Assembly: GCA_002347035.1 (NCBI GenBank)
Contig: DEAM01000005.1
Span: forward strand, 216,108 to 280,107
Source: Gemmatimonadales bacterium UBA2982
GTDB taxonomy: Bacteria; Gemmatimonadota; Gemmatimonadetes; Longimicrobiales; Gaopeijiaceae
Reading direction: 5' to 3'
Length of the DNA: 64,000 nucleotides
Shown: piece by piece, positions 19,233 through 28,788 of the stretch
Layout: every line of letters begins with the position of its first letter
Position numbering within the stretch: the first letter of the stretch is position 1
Notes under the pieces: generated by a model
Told to the model about the DNA's origin: nothing
Database searches by the model: none
The model's input: only the letters and a program-made list of their open reading frames with translations
Made by a program: the position numbers and the translations under genes

Positions 19233-19793
19233 TCAATCCTTTGCTCCAATCCCGAGATCCGAAGCCACCCGCCGCAAGCCTGCTATAACATTTTGGATGT
19301 GCTCTGACCTTTCGAGACCGATCAACTCAATTCCCCTTTGCACTTCCTCACGGCTCACGCCAGCCGCAAAAGTCTTGTCCTTGAGTTTCTTAGTGACCGA
19401 CTTAGGCTTCAGATCGTCGATCCCGTTTGGCCGGACGAGGCACGCGGCGTAGACAAGGCCAGATAGTTCATCGCAGGCCACGAGGACCTTGTCTAATTCC
19501 GACTCTGGCTCCACACCCGTAAAATCTGACCGGTGGGCGAGAATTGCCTGGAGCACTTCCTCCGGATAACCCAAATCCCGCAGGTGTGCTACCGCCTCGA
19601 GAGGATGTTCGTCAGGGTGCTTCTCCCAATCCAAGTCATGAAGTAACCCAGCGAGCCCCCATAGGTCAGGATCGCCGCCGCGAAGCTCCGCGTAGTATCT
19701 AACAGCCGCCTCTACGGCATACATATGTGTCCTTAGTCCTTCATTTGTGACCCACTGCTCAAGCAGGGCTACAGCGTCATCTCGGTCAGGCAT
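19233..19793 (-). CDS. HD-domain hydrolase
   Basis: An HD-superfamily phosphohydrolase-like protein of about 186 residues. The metal-binding HD pair is in GLLHDLDWEKHP (near residue 51), with an upstream His in LRTHMYAVE and a later LAHRSDF and CDELSGL that complete the expected site. It resembles the small HDIG/YedJ-like family annotated as predicted hydrolases, whose substrate is generally unknown. Either the GTG at 19796 or the adjacent ATG at 19793 could be the start. It follows nth by about 40 bases and is probably the final gene of the glyQS-nth operon. Confidence 0.82.
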   Translation of the reverse strand: MPDRDDAVALLEQWVTNEGLRTHMYAVEAAVRYYAELRGGDPDLWGLAGLLHDLDWEKHPDEHPLEAVAHLRDLGYPEEVLQAILAHRSDFTGVEPESELDKVLVACDELSGLVYAACLVRPNGIDDLKPKSVTKKLKDKTFAAGVSREEVQRGIELIGLERSEHIQNVIAGLRRVASDLGIGAKD

Positions 19794-19833
19794 CACTCGT
19801 TACTCGTCCGGGTTGTTAGGAACTCTCTCGATA

Positions 19834-20487
19834 CTAAACGACGCTCGACGAAGGGCACAGATGCGCGACCGCGCAATCTTCACAGTTGGGGCGCCTCGCA
19901 ATGCATATACGACGCCCGTGCCAAATGAGCAGGTGTGAAAGCATAGTCCAGTTGTCAGACGCAAAGAGTGGCATCAGATCCTGCTCGATCTTCTCCGGTG
20001 TTTTTTCTTTCGTGAAACGGAGCAGCGTGGAAAGCCTCTTAACGTGCGTATCAACTACGACACCCTCATTGAGGCCAAAAACATTACCTAAAATGACATT
20101 CGCGGTCTTTCTTCCGACTCCTGGGAGAGCCGCAAGTTCAGCTATAGTTGCTGGCACATGTCCACCATGCTCAGCCATCAAGCTACGAGCGAAACCGATG
20201 ATATTCTTGGCCTTGTTCCGAAAAAATCCAGTAGTCCGAATAATTCCCTCTACATCTTCTTGCTGCGCAGAAGCGAGTGCCTTGGCCGTTGGGTATCGAT
20301 CGAACAGAACCGGCGTCACCATATTCACTCTCTGATCGGTGGTTTGCGCCGATAAAATCGTCGCGACAGCAAGCTGGAACGGATTCGTAAAGTCGAGCTC
20401 ACAGTGTGCTTCCGGATATTCCTTTACTAACAGGTTGTATACCTGCTCTGCTCGCTCTGTTCGGGCTTTCTTTGACTCTCTAGTCAT
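19834..20487 (-). CDS. nth: Endonuclease III (DNA glycosylase/AP lyase)
   Basis: Base-excision repair enzyme of 217 residues removing oxidised pyrimidines. The HhH motif LPGVGRKTANV carries the catalytic Lys, and the catalytic Asp is in VVVDTHVKRLS. The C-terminal [4Fe-4S] ligands follow the canonical C-x6-C-x2-C-x5-C spacing (CIARRPNCEDCAVAHLC). The open frame extends upstream to 20586, but the ATG at 20487 (MTRESKKARTERAEQVY) matches the normal family N-terminus and overlaps the upstream gene by 8 bases. Length is typical. Confidence 0.95.
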   Translation of the reverse strand: MTRESKKARTERAEQVYNLLVKEYPEAHCELDFTNPFQLAVATILSAQTTDQRVNMVTPVLFDRYPTAKALASAQQEDVEGIIRTTGFFRNKAKNIIGFARSLMAEHGGHVPATIAELAALPGVGRKTANVILGNVFGLNEGVVVDTHVKRLSTLLRFTKEKTPEKIEQDLMPLFASDNWTMLSHLLIWHGRRICIARRPNCEDCAVAHLCPSSSVV

Positions 20488-21385
20488 GTTCGCCCGACTC
20501 GGGAACCTGGACGCGAACATAAGGAAGATGCGATGCACGTGGCCCGCGACCGTCTGCTGGGGCAGGGCTGGTCTCCACAAGTTCACCTGTGTCAGACACG
20601 TATGCGAAAAAGCGTGCTAGGAGCTTTAGGATTTCTCCTGCTGTCTCAACAGAATAAAGCTGGTCTAGTTCGCCACCCTCCAAAGTGCTAGCAAAATCAC
20701 TACCCACTTCCCTGACTTGGACAGAAAGCCACTGACTTGCATCTACAACGGGCACTTCCGGAAGGGTGAACGCACCAAAACCTGGACGCTCAGGTAATAG
20801 CCCGGTGATGATCATGACATGGAAAGAACCCGACCCTGAAACAGCCCAGAACATTCCATCCAACGACTCAGGACGCTGTTCACTAGCACCACCCGACCAG
20901 ACGAGGTGCTGTGGCAATTGAAGGTATCCCGCTGAAGCAGGGGGCCTGGGACTCGCGGACGCCGAATGTTCGATCAAGTGCCTCGTCATTCCTGTCTCAA
21001 GCAGAAACAGATGACTGCCAGCCGTCGCGAAACTCACGCCATGGAAGAGCAACCCGCCGTAACGATGAACAGCTCCCGGAGGTTGGTCTTCTGACGCGAA
21101 GTCTTTTAAAGCCTCTCCTACATTCGTGAGAGACATGAACTCCTGGAAATTCGAAGGGTCAAGTCCTCGCTCCGTGGCCTCTGTTCTAATATTCGCTAAG
21201 AGTTCCGGGAAAGCGCTGTCTCCAGGAAATGCAATCTCAAAGGGTGTTAGCCGGGCATATTCGTCATGAAGGGACATAAGCCGACTCAAGTATGGCAGAG
21301 AAAATGGGCTGCTGAATGAAGAATATTCCCATGGTTCTTTAGGAAGATGTGCTTGGTTTTGCGCACCAATTGTGCTGTTAGTCAA
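20480..21385 (-). CDS. Protein of unknown function (301 residues)
   Basis: No family is recognised. The protein appears soluble and has no signal peptide. The N-terminal third is helical and polar (residues 25-100). The middle contains hydrophobic beta-like stretches (YGGLLFHGVSFATAGSHLFLLE, FHVMIITGLLPERPGFGAF) typical of a mixed alpha/beta fold. The C-terminus is proline- and charge-rich. It starts 55 bases after the NSS transporter stop and overlaps nth by 8 bases, so it is co-transcribed with both. Codon use matches the neighbours. It is probably a lineage-specific gene, and the context gives no functional clue. Confidence 0.7.
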   Translation of the reverse strand: MTNSTIGAQNQAHLPKEPWEYSSFSSPFSLPYLSRLMSLHDEYARLTPFEIAFPGDSAFPELLANIRTEATERGLDPSNFQEFMSLTNVGEALKDFASEDQPPGAVHRYGGLLFHGVSFATAGSHLFLLETGMTRHLIEHSASASPRPPASAGYLQLPQHLVWSGGASEQRPESLDGMFWAVSGSGSFHVMIITGLLPERPGFGAFTLPEVPVVDASQWLSVQVREVGSDFASTLEGGELDQLYSVETAGEILKLLARFFAYVSDTGELVETSPAPADGRGPRASHLPYVRVQVPESGEHD

Positions 21386-21440
21386 AGACTGCTGCCACCC
21401 GACGTTCGAAATCCTTGAAAACCACTACGATACGTGGACG

Positions 21441-22910
21441 TTATTTAACCTTATTGATGTCCGAAGATAAAACAGAAGCAGCCAGTCGGCGGTTTAGGGC
21501 TATCAGAATAGCAACAACAACCGCGAACTGAATAAGGACAGATCCGACGTTATAGGAACTGAAGAGAGTCCAGGTAGTCGTAAAGTCCTGGCCTCTAGCA
21601 CTCCAGAGGAACCATCCAAACAAAACCAGAGCTTGAACGGCAACGAAGCGAATTGCCCAATCCCACCAAGCGCCGATATGGATGTCAGAGTCTTTGTGGT
21701 TGATAAAGGTCTCCCGCCACTTTGTGACACCGTACCGCAGTACCGCAAAGGCGAAGAAAAACCCAGAAAGCATGAGACCAACACCCCAGACCCAATCCTG
21801 GTTCTGGAAGAAGCCTAAGCGCAATGCGCTGGGGACCCCGAAGAGCAGACCAGCTAGCCCAACAAACACTATTGCACGACCCCTTGGAAGACCGAGATCC
21901 ATTAAGACCCGGCTGGCTAGCTCGATCATAGCAACGAGACTGGTCCAAGCTGCAAAAACTAGCGCGAGGAAGAACAAGGCCTGAAAGAAACGGCCGCCCG
22001 GAATCAAGGCGAAAAGTTGCGGCACCCATATAAATGTGAGCCCCTCGTTACTTGCCCCTACAATCTCACTCGCTGCTTCAGGCATCACCGAGAAGATGGT
22101 ACACAACACGATGATGCCAGCCATAAGAGAAATTGAATTGTTACCGAAACCGATCACGAACGCGTTGAGTGCTGTGTCTTCTCGAGCCCTCATATAGACA
22201 GCGTAGGTGACGACTAGCCCCCAACCAGCCCCTGTATCCCATGCGTTCTGAGTCAGGGCTTCTAACCAGATTCGGTAGTCGCCAAGCGCACCCCAGTCAG
22301 GAGTGAAGAGAAAGGCCAACCCCAATTCAGCACCGGGCAAAGTCAATGCGCGGAACGCCAAGACAATAATCAACACAAGCAGGCTAGGAATGAGAACCTT
22401 CGCGGCCGCCTCAATCCCTCGCACTCCCCTTGAAACAACGAACACGCCAAGGGAAATAGCGATCACGTGGGTCAAGAGTGCACCGGAAGTCGAATGGAAC
22501 GCATCCCAAAAAGCACTCGGCGTGGCTCCAGGAACATCCCCAGTGATCGTTCCAACGAAGAACCGGATTGTCCACCCCATAACGACGCTGTAATAAAACA
22601 TGATCGCGGTAGCGACGAAGGCTATCCAGGCACCCATCCAAGCAAAGCCCGGTCCCAGAGTCTTTACAAATGCCCCTACCGGACCACTCCGAGTTCCTTT
22701 GCCCATCCCAAACTCAAGGAGCAAGAGCGGCACGGACCAGGCCAGCAGAAATACGACCCAGGCTACTAGAAAAGAGCCTCCACCGTTGCTTGCAGCTATC
22801 CGCGGGAACCGCCAGATATTACCTGTTCCGACCGCCATCCCGAGCATCGCGAGCAGCATTCCCCAACGGGATCTAAAGACCTCGGATCGCGAGGAATACT
22901 CGCTAGCCAC
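21441..22910 (-). CDS. NSS-family sodium-dependent amino-acid transporter
   Basis: A 489-residue sodium:neurotransmitter symporter (SNF family). The TM1 signature is WGMLLAMLGMAVGTGNIWRFPRIAASNGGG, where the unwound GNIWRFP segment binds substrate and Na+. About 11-12 hydrophobic helices follow. The region NAWDTGAGWGLVVTYAVYM corresponds to TM6 and FGNNSISLMAGI to TM7. A GTG start is preceded by AGGAGAGG. Likely substrates are neutral amino acids, but specificity cannot be read. It lies 8 bases downstream of ytoQ. Bacterial relatives often need a small membrane subunit (see 18907-19023). Confidence 0.92.
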   Translation of the reverse strand: MASEYSSRSEVFRSRWGMLLAMLGMAVGTGNIWRFPRIAASNGGGSFLVAWVVFLLAWSVPLLLLEFGMGKGTRSGPVGAFVKTLGPGFAWMGAWIAFVATAIMFYYSVVMGWTIRFFVGTITGDVPGATPSAFWDAFHSTSGALLTHVIAISLGVFVVSRGVRGIEAAAKVLIPSLLVLIIVLAFRALTLPGAELGLAFLFTPDWGALGDYRIWLEALTQNAWDTGAGWGLVVTYAVYMRAREDTALNAFVIGFGNNSISLMAGIIVLCTIFSVMPEAASEIVGASNEGLTFIWVPQLFALIPGGRFFQALFFLALVFAAWTSLVAMIELASRVLMDLGLPRGRAIVFVGLAGLLFGVPSALRLGFFQNQDWVWGVGLMLSGFFFAFAVLRYGVTKWRETFINHKDSDIHIGAWWDWAIRFVAVQALVLFGWFLWSARGQDFTTTWTLFSSYNVGSVLIQFAVVVAILIALNRRLAASVLSSDINKVK

Positions 22911-22918
22911 AGCCTCTC

Positions 22919-23362
22919 CTACTCAAAGATGTATGCGATCGCCTGTGCCGCCTGCTGCAAAGTATCAACCGTCAACGTAGCGAGAGCATCGAGCTCCTTA
23001 AGCGCATGCACGTGTTCATCGGCCCGAACCAATACCAGGGGTAACCCTGCCGCCACTGCTGATCCCGCGTCGGCCGCGGTGTTCCATTGCTTGTATTTCG
23101 GCCCAAAAAAAGCCACGCAAAGATCTGCTCGTTGCATAAGCACCCGTGTGCGCAGTGTGTTTACACGGGCCCCGATCAAGTCACGGTACCTCGCGTTAGG
23201 CTGCACTCCAAGAATGTCTTCCCCAACTGAATCTGACCGGTCGTGCTGCTCCTGCGGCCCGATAACCTCTGCTTGAACACTCACCGCTTCTAGGTAGCCC
23301 CTGAGTTCATCCCTCCACTCCGAATGTATCTCACCAGCAGCATAGATCACGATTTCGCTCAC
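22919..23362 (-). CDS. ytoQ: YtoQ-family protein
   Basis: A 147-residue protein of the YtoQ family (function not established). Family hallmarks are YAAGEIHSEWRDEL at the N-terminus, SDSVGEDILG, the segment NTLRTRVLMQRADLCVAFFG, the highly conserved KYKQWNTAADAGSAVAAG, and HALKELDALA. The fold resembles nucleoside 2-deoxyribosyltransferase-like Rossmann proteins, which is an inference from the pattern. The frame is open to 23392 inside glyQS. The GTG at 23362 gives the normal family N-terminus (MSEIVIYAAGEIH) just after the glyQS stop. Confidence 0.85.
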   Translation of the reverse strand: MSEIVIYAAGEIHSEWRDELRGYLEAVSVQAEVIGPQEQHDRSDSVGEDILGVQPNARYRDLIGARVNTLRTRVLMQRADLCVAFFGPKYKQWNTAADAGSAVAAGLPLVLVRADEHVHALKELDALATLTVDTLQQAAQAIAYIFE

Positions 23363-23367
23363 GTCGT

Positions 23368-24684
23368 CTAACTCAGCCTCTCCGACAGCCAATCAGTGAC
23401 CTTATCGGTGGCAACCCGCACCTGTTCAAGTGAGTCACGGTCTCGAATAGTCACTGATCCGTCCTCGTTTGTCTGACCGTCAATGGTGACGCACCAGGGA
23501 GTCCCGGCCTCGTCCTGGCGCCTGTAACGCCTACCGATCGATCCCGCGGCATCAAGGAAAGAGGGTATCGCAGCCGCTCGCAAGCTTGCGTTCAATTTTT
23601 CCGCTAGCTCCGGCATCCCGTCCTTCTTCACAAGAGGAAATACCGCTGCTTTGATGGGTGCGACCGCAGGGTGGAGACCGAGCACAACCCTCGCTTCACC
23701 CTCCACATCTTCTTCACGATAAGCATCTGCCAAGAGCACCAACATGACGCGATCGACCCCCATGGAAGTCTCTACAATGTAAGGGATGAAACGCTCGTTC
23801 GAGCCCGGGTCGATATACTGGAGGCGCTTGCCAGAAAACTCCTCATGCCTAGAAAGATCGTAATCTGTCCGGTTGTGGATGCCCTCAAACTCTTTCCACC
23901 CGAAAGGAAACTCATACTCCACATCAAAGGCCTTTTTTGCATAGTGGGCAAGCTCGTCAGGTCCATGTTCATGGAATCGAAGCTTCTCAGGACGAATCCC
24001 TAGGTCCCTGTGCCACTCCATACGAGTATCCATCCATCGGTCAAACCATGCTTCATCTTCCCCAGGCTTAACAAAAAACTGCATCTCTGCCTGCTCGAAC
24101 TCCCGCGTCCGGAAAATAAAATTTCCTGGAGTAATCTCATTTCTGAACGCCTTCCCTATCTGAGCAATACCGAAAGGGACCTTCTGGCGGGCGGTTCCTT
24201 GGACGTTCAAGAAGTTTACGTAGATCCCCTGGGCTGTTTCTGGCCGCAGGTAAACTGCCGCGGAAGAATCTTCAACGGGGCCCATAAAGGTCTTGAACAT
24301 GAGATTGAAGAGGCGCGCTTCAGTAAATGCGTCCCTTGTTCCGCAAGATGGGCATTGCCCTCCCTCCACCTCAGGAAGATCTGCCCGGTAGCGCCTATGA
24401 CAGTTCGTGCACTCGACTAGCGGGTCGGTAAAGTTCTCGACATGTCCAGATGCCTCCCACACCCTCGGGTGCATTAGGATGGCAGCATCTAGACCCTCGA
24501 TGTCATCACGTTGATGCACCATGGAGGACCACCAGCGATCCTTCACGTTCCTCTTGAGTTCGACACCAAGCGGCCCGTAATCCCAAACTGAGCCCGTGCC
24601 GCCGTAAATCTCAGAAGATTGAAAGATGTACCCACGCCGCTTAGCTAGCGACACGAGCTTGTCCATGAGATCAGCGTTCGCCAT
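23368..24684 (-). CDS. glyQS: Glycine--tRNA ligase, alpha2 (class II) type
   Basis: Homodimeric glycyl-tRNA synthetase of 438 residues. Class II motifs are visible: GSVWDYGPLGVELKRN near the N-terminus, LRPETAQGIYVNFLNV (motif 2 region), FRNEITPGNFIFRTREFEQAEMQFF, and IVETSMGVDRVMLVLL (motif 3). A zinc-type insert has CTNCHRR and CPSCG. The C-terminal anticodon-binding domain ends with GTPWCVTIDGQ. The frame is open to 24762, but the ATG at 24684 (MANADLMDKLVSLAKRRG) matches the normal family start. This is the alternative to the alpha2beta2 GlyQ/GlyS enzyme. Confidence 0.95.
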   Translation of the reverse strand: MANADLMDKLVSLAKRRGYIFQSSEIYGGTGSVWDYGPLGVELKRNVKDRWWSSMVHQRDDIEGLDAAILMHPRVWEASGHVENFTDPLVECTNCHRRYRADLPEVEGGQCPSCGTRDAFTEARLFNLMFKTFMGPVEDSSAAVYLRPETAQGIYVNFLNVQGTARQKVPFGIAQIGKAFRNEITPGNFIFRTREFEQAEMQFFVKPGEDEAWFDRWMDTRMEWHRDLGIRPEKLRFHEHGPDELAHYAKKAFDVEYEFPFGWKEFEGIHNRTDYDLSRHEEFSGKRLQYIDPGSNERFIPYIVETSMGVDRVMLVLLADAYREEDVEGEARVVLGLHPAVAPIKAAVFPLVKKDGMPELAEKLNASLRAAAIPSFLDAAGSIGRRYRRQDEAGTPWCVTIDGQTNEDGSVTIRDRDSLEQVRVATDKVTDWLSERLS

Positions 24685-24857
24685 GAAAGCGTTGCGTGGT
24701 AAGGAGTTTGAGCAAAAGTGCCTTGGGCGGCAAAAGGTACCTGGGGCACATGGGTCGATCAACGGGCGAGGTCAGAAACCACGGGGGACTGAACACATCA
24801 TGTCTGTCTGGGTAGATTAGTCTTATCACTGGTCGTGAATCCCTAAGCCCAGAAACT

Positions 24858-25445
24858 ATGATCACATTTACCGACCGTGCCCGTGAGGTGGTCCATACAT
24901 TCTTGGACCAGAGTAACGAAGACAATATGGCCCTGCGGATTGGGACGGGTGCTGGTACCGGATCGCCCAACTTTGACTTGGCACTAGTCTCTCAGTCAGA
25001 ACGCACCGAGGATGAGCAGGAACTCGACGCCGGCGGGTTCACCTTACTCATAAAAACATCAGACTGCGAAACATTAGAAGGCGCGACAGTTGATTATGTC
25101 GAGCGGGTGAATGAGAGCGGGTTTGAGGTGCGCCCTGCTTCAGCGTCAAGTTCCCCTAAAGATTCAGAAGTAACTATTCCTCAAGGTGATATCGCTGACC
25201 GAGTCAGAGATGTTCTGAATACCCAGGTGAACCCCGCGATTGCTTCTCACGGAGGTATGATCAGCTTAGTGAACGTTGAGGAAACCGACGTGTACGTCGA
25301 AATGAGTGGCGGCTGCCAAGGCTGTGCACTGTCTCGTATGACACTTCGCCAGGGCGTGGAGCGCATGCTTAGGGAAGCCGTACCTGAGCTGACAGCTATC
25401 CACGACATCACCGACCATGAATCGGGAGACAACCCGTACCTTTAG
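24858..25445 (+). CDS. nfuA: NfuA-type iron-sulfur carrier protein
   Basis: A two-domain Fe-S delivery protein of 195 residues. Residues 1-95 form a degenerate HesB/IscA-like A-type domain lacking the three canonical cysteines, as in E. coli NfuA. Residues 110-185 form the NifU C-terminal domain with the cluster-binding pair C153 and C156 in GGCQGCALS. It probably receives a [4Fe-4S] cluster and hands it to apoproteins. The window encodes many Fe-S enzymes (Nth, PaoA- and PaoB-like). It stands alone on the plus strand, divergent from glyQS with about 170 bases between starts. Confidence 0.9.
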   Translation: MITFTDRAREVVHTFLDQSNEDNMALRIGTGAGTGSPNFDLALVSQSERTEDEQELDAGGFTLLIKTSDCETLEGATVDYVERVNESGFEVRPASASSSPKDSEVTIPQGDIADRVRDVLNTQVNPAIASHGGMISLVNVEETDVYVEMSGGCQGCALSRMTLRQGVERMLREAVPELTAIHDITDHESGDNPYL

Positions 25446-25561
25446 CAACCATCGAGCAGTCATTCGGCTACGTTGAGATACGTCGGGAGGACTTGACCCA
25501 AGGCCTCCCACGGCCCTATTAGTCCGCTGCTCAGAGGGTTGCGACCGAATCAGGAGCTAGA

Positions 25562-25993
25562 ATGTCCGACAATGGCAGCACCCGGATCCGCGTGATCCTT
25601 CGCTGGATCCAAATCAAAGACAACAAAGAAGCCGCGTGGGATGACGAAGGTGAGTTTCGTTTTCGTTCAAAGGTGACCACGAATGGCCAGGAGCATGAAC
25701 TGGAGTTCCCCGAGCAGGGCTATTGGGCGATCTCAGACCACCCTAGCCGAAACAAGGTGGAGAAGATCGATAAAGTCCTCTACGACGGTGAGGCGGGTTC
25801 TGACATGGTCGTCGAACTCTCTGGCCAAGAATTAGACAAGATGTCTGCTGCCGACAACCTGGAAGACTACCGTCGTGAGTACTCAGGTGACCCAGCGTCC
25901 TGGGTGGGTCGTCACCAGCCGATTGATGAGGGCTCAGAAGATCCTGAGAACCTTTCTGATTGGAGAGTCTGTTACGACATCGAGCTAGCCTGA
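25562..25993 (+). CDS. Acidic protein of unknown function (143 residues)
   Basis: The family is not recognised. The soluble acidic product has no signal peptide. It begins with a beta-type segment (TRIRVILRWIQIKDNKE), and the pattern of FRFRSKVTTNG and WAISDHPSRNKVEKID looks like a beta-sandwich. A helical, acidic C-terminus follows (LEDYRREYSGDP...SDWRVCYDIEL). The start is well supported by AGGAG five bases upstream of the ATG. It follows nfuA by about 115 bases and ends just before a strong hairpin, so it may share the nfuA transcript or have its own. Function is unknown. Confidence 0.68.
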   Translation: MSDNGSTRIRVILRWIQIKDNKEAAWDDEGEFRFRSKVTTNGQEHELEFPEQGYWAISDHPSRNKVEKIDKVLYDGEAGSDMVVELSGQELDKMSAADNLEDYRREYSGDPASWVGRHQPIDEGSEDPENLSDWRVCYDIELA

Positions 25994-26014
25994 CGCTAAC
26001 TCAAAGGGTTCGGG

Positions 26015-26046
26015 GGCCCAACCATAACGTCCATTTGGTTGGGGCC
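26015..26046. terminator. Bidirectional hairpin between convergent genes
   Basis: GGCCCAACCA (26015-26024) pairs with TGGTTGGGGCC (26036-26046) with one bulged G and a loop of about 11 bases. A partial T-rich tract (TCTTGTTATTT) follows on the plus strand. It sits between the convergent stops of the 143-residue gene and proA, so it probably terminates both transcripts. Confidence 0.65.
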
Positions 26047-26107
26047 TCTTGTTATTTCTACAAGCTGACAAGCGTTAGGTCAGTTCAACCCAGTAATGTC
26101 TTAGCTG

Positions 26108-27388
26108 TTATGTGCGGATTTGGCCGTCTCCGAAAACAACAAATTTACGAGTTGTTAGCTCTCTCACGCCCATCGGACCAAAAGCATGCAATTTCGATGT
26201 TGAGATTCCAATCTCAGCCCCGAGCCCCAATTCGCCACCGTCGGCAAAACGAGTGCTCGCATTCACCAGAACGGTCGAAGATTGGACTGCTGAAACGAAC
26301 CGGCCTCCGTTGGACTGATCTTCCGTTAGGATCGCTTCCGTATGTGAAGAGCCATACTTCGCAATGTGATCAAGCGCAGCCTCCATATTGTCAACCACTC
26401 TGACCGCGAGAATCAGGTCGAGATACTCTTCGTGCCAGTCATCTTCGGTCGCTTCTCCGACCTCAGCCCCCTCGAGTAAAGCAACGGTATCAGAACAGCC
26501 TCGTAGCTCCACTCCATCCGCGGTAAGCTGCTCTGCTATAATCGGCAGAACCCTCGGAGCTGCGACCTTGTGTACTAACAAGGTTTCCAATGCGTTGCAC
26601 ACCCCTGGGCGTTGCACTTTGGCATTCAGCACAATTTCTGCTGCTAGCGAAGTTGGAGCGCTCTCATCAATGAAGATGTGACAGACACCCTTATAGTGCT
26701 GTAGCACCGGGATCCTGCTCTTCTCTGTCACAGCACGGATCAGGCCCTCACCTCCCCTTGGGATTACTAGGTCAATCCATTCTTCCTGCTCAAGCAGAGT
26801 ATTGATCGCGGCCCGATCTGTAGTGCCAACCAGTTGCACGGCATCCACAGGTACTTTGCTCTCGGCTAACCCTGCACGTATTGCATCAGCTATAGCACGA
26901 TTAGAGTAAAATGCCTCCGATCCGCCTCTCAGGATGACTGCGTTTCCGGCCTTAAGGCACAGTGCAGCAGCATCTGCAGTCACGTTCGGACGGCTCTCAT
27001 AAATCATGGCAACCACACCTAGTGGAATACGCATCCTGCCGACCCGGAGTCCATTAGGACGCACTACTTCATCATCGACAGCACCTAAGGGGTCATCTTG
27101 GGCTGCAACCTCGCGCACAGCAGCAGCAACCTTTACCACCCCGGCTTCATCAAGCCGCAGACGGTTAAGCATCGCGCCACTGACCCCGTTCTCTTCCGCT
27201 GCAGACAGGTCTAGGGCATTCGCCTCCGCAATTTGAGCTTTGTTAGCCTCAAGCGCGGCTGCCATTAATTCGAGGGCGGCACGGCGAGCACCTCCATCCA
27301 GTCGGGCAGATTCAAGGGCTGCGACCCTCGCCCGTTGGGCCATAGCTTCGATCGGGTTACTTGCTGACAACTGCTCGCTGGCACTCAT
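26108..27388 (-). CDS. proA: Gamma-glutamyl phosphate reductase
   Basis: A 426-residue ALDH-superfamily reductase converting glutamyl-5-phosphate to glutamate semialdehyde in proline synthesis. Motifs include [40 protein letters not shown] and [11 protein letters not shown]. The catalytic cysteine lies in [13 protein letters not shown], and [19 protein letters not shown] is near the C-terminus. Length is typical. It overlaps proB by 4 bases, so ProB and ProA are translationally coupled, which fits channelling of the labile intermediate. Confidence 0.97.
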   Translation of the reverse strand: MSASEQLSASNPIEAMAQRARVAALESARLDGGARRAALELMAAALEANKAQIAEANALDLSAAEENGVSGAMLNRLRLDEAGVVKVAAAVREVAAQDDPLGAVDDEVVRPNGLRVGRMRIPLGVVAMIYESRPNVTADAAALCLKAGNAVILRGGSEAFYSNRAIADAIRAGLAESKVPVDAVQLVGTTDRAAINTLLEQEEWIDLVIPRGGEGLIRAVTEKSRIPVLQHYKGVCHIFIDESAPTSLAAEIVLNAKVQRPGVCNALETLLVHKVAAPRVLPIIAEQLTADGVELRGCSDTVALLEGAEVGEATEDDWHEEYLDLILAVRVVDNMEAALDHIAKYGSSHTEAILTEDQSNGGRFVSAVQSSTVLVNASTRFADGGELGLGAEIGISTSKLHAFGPMGVRELTTRKFVVFGDGQIRT

Positions 27389-28566
27389 CCCTCACCCTCC
27401 TCGCCGACCAAAACCATCCGGTCTGGTCTCATGACAACATGCCCATGACCTGCCCCAAGTGCCTCCTTAACCTCTCGCGTATGAAGGCCACGGATCCTCT
27501 CTACATCACGATCATCAAATCTCACGATGCCTCGTGCATGCTCGACTCCCTGAGAGTCGATGACCGATATAAGGTCGCCTCGTCGAAACCGGCCCTCTAC
27601 CCTGACCACACCTCGCGGGAGAAGGCTCGCCCGCTGTCTAATTGCGGCCACTGCTCCATCATCGACCACGAGTGCACCGGTAAGATTCATTTGCATTGCC
27701 ATCCAATGCCGACGCGCCCCTAGTGGCCTCTCAGCTGCGGAAATAACCGTTCCTGCTCTCTCACCTCTGACAATGGCAGCAAGCACATCCTCATCTAAGC
27801 CAGAGGCGATCATCGTCGGAATACCGAACTGTCCAGCTCGCTCCGCAGCCTCCAACTTAGTAATCATGCCCCCCTTTGACTCAATCGATTTCTTCTGAAA
27901 ACAGTACTGTCTAAGCTCATCTGCACTGGCTGCTTCAGGTATAACTTGCGATGCAGGGTCACCAGTGGGATCACCTGTCATGACACCAGGCACATCGGTT
28001 AGAAGCGCCAGAACATCTGCATCAACGAGCGTGGCGGTTGCGGCAGCGAGATTATCATTGTCACCCACCACAATCTCATCCACACTCACCGTATCATTCT
28101 CATTCACGATAGGTACAACCCCAGCTTCCAGCAGGGTACTGAGTGCCCGACTGGCAGCAACATACCGCCTACGATCTGTGAGGCAGTCATTAGTAAGCAG
28201 CACCTGTGCAACCTTGAGTCCTACAGCTCGAAATGCATCATCCCACAGACTCATGAGCCGCCCCTGCCCTACTGCAGCAGCTGCCTGGCGGTCCTGTATC
28301 CGCTTTGGGGGAGATGCATGTCCCAAGGTTTTGAAACCTGCCGCAATCGCTCCGCTCGATACGATCACAGCCTCAGTTTTCGGCTCGGCAGCTACGGCAC
28401 GTGCTACAGAGGCCATACGCTCAGGATCCAGTTCGGCTCGGTCCCCCGTTAGTAAGCGACTCCCGAACTTGAGCACGATCCGCCTCTCGGGTAAAGCCGA
28501 AGAAGCCTGTTCGTTAGGGCCAAGGGACTGCTGCGAGGATTTATGCATCTTTAATGCATAAAGCAT
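27385..28566 (-). CDS. proB: Glutamate 5-kinase with PUA domain
   Basis: A 393-residue glutamate 5-kinase, the first step of proline synthesis. The amino-acid kinase domain starts at [14 protein letters not shown]. It continues with [28 protein letters not shown] and [30 protein letters not shown]-terminal PUA domain occupies about residues 300-385. Two ATGs are possible, at 28566 and 28548. Neither has a strong ribosome-binding site, and a perfect 9-bp inverted repeat (28540-28562) covers both regions. Proline feedback inhibition is typical of the family. Confidence 0.95.
   Translation of the reverse strand: MLYALKMHKSSQQSLGPNEQASSALPERRIVLKFGSRLLTGDRAELDPERMASVARAVAAEPKTEAVIVSSGAIAAGFKTLGHASPPKRIQDRQAAAAVGQGRLMSLWDDAFRAVGLKVAQVLLTNDCLTDRRRYVAASRALSTLLEAGVVPIVNENDTVSVDEIVVGDNDNLAAATATLVDADVLALLTDVPGVMTGDPTGDPASQVIPEAASADELRQYCFQKKSIESKGGMITKLEAAERAGQFGIPTMIASGLDEDVLAAIVRGERAGTVISAAERPLGARRHWMAMQMNLTGALVVDDGAVAAIRQRASLLPRGVVRVEGRFRRGDLISVIDSQGVEHARGIVRFDDRDVERIRGLHTREVKEALGAGHGHVVMRPDRMVLVGEEGEG
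28540..28562. repeat. Perfect 9-bp inverted repeat at the proB start
   Basis: TTTATGCAT (28540-28548) and ATGCATAAA (28554-28562) are exact reverse complements separated by 5 bases. The element covers the second possible start codon of proB. It could be an operator, or an RNA hairpin masking one start. Confidence 0.45.
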
Positions 28567-28638
28567 CAGGCCTATGTATGCTAGCCTTTACGACATATCT
28601 GATGAACATTCGCATTGGAATTGCGAAGAGGAGTGCCT

Positions 28639-28788
28639 ATGAACCTATTGCGAACTAGCCCAACCAATAATTTATCATCGCAGCACGGCTATATAATTCA
28701 GGGTAATCTCACAGGCTACGCTCTAGAAGCTAAAGTCTGTAAGCGCCCGCTAGGACCTCAAGATCATTTGATCATATGCAGCTGGTAA
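28639..28788 (+). CDS. Possible 49-codon leader ORF upstream of the symporter
   Basis: An ATG ORF with an excellent ribosome-binding site (GAGGAG ending 6 bases upstream) encodes a 49-residue hydrophilic peptide beginning MNLLRTSPTNNLSSQHGY. Its TAA lies 10 bases inside the downstream symporter gene in a different frame. The symporter ATG itself has no visible Shine-Dalgarno sequence and sits behind a small GATCA/TGATC repeat (28762-28773). The arrangement fits a leader whose translation lets ribosomes reach the symporter start. No homology is recognised. Confidence 0.35.
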   Translation: MNLLRTSPTNNLSSQHGYIIQGNLTGYALEAKVCKRPLGPQDHLIICSW

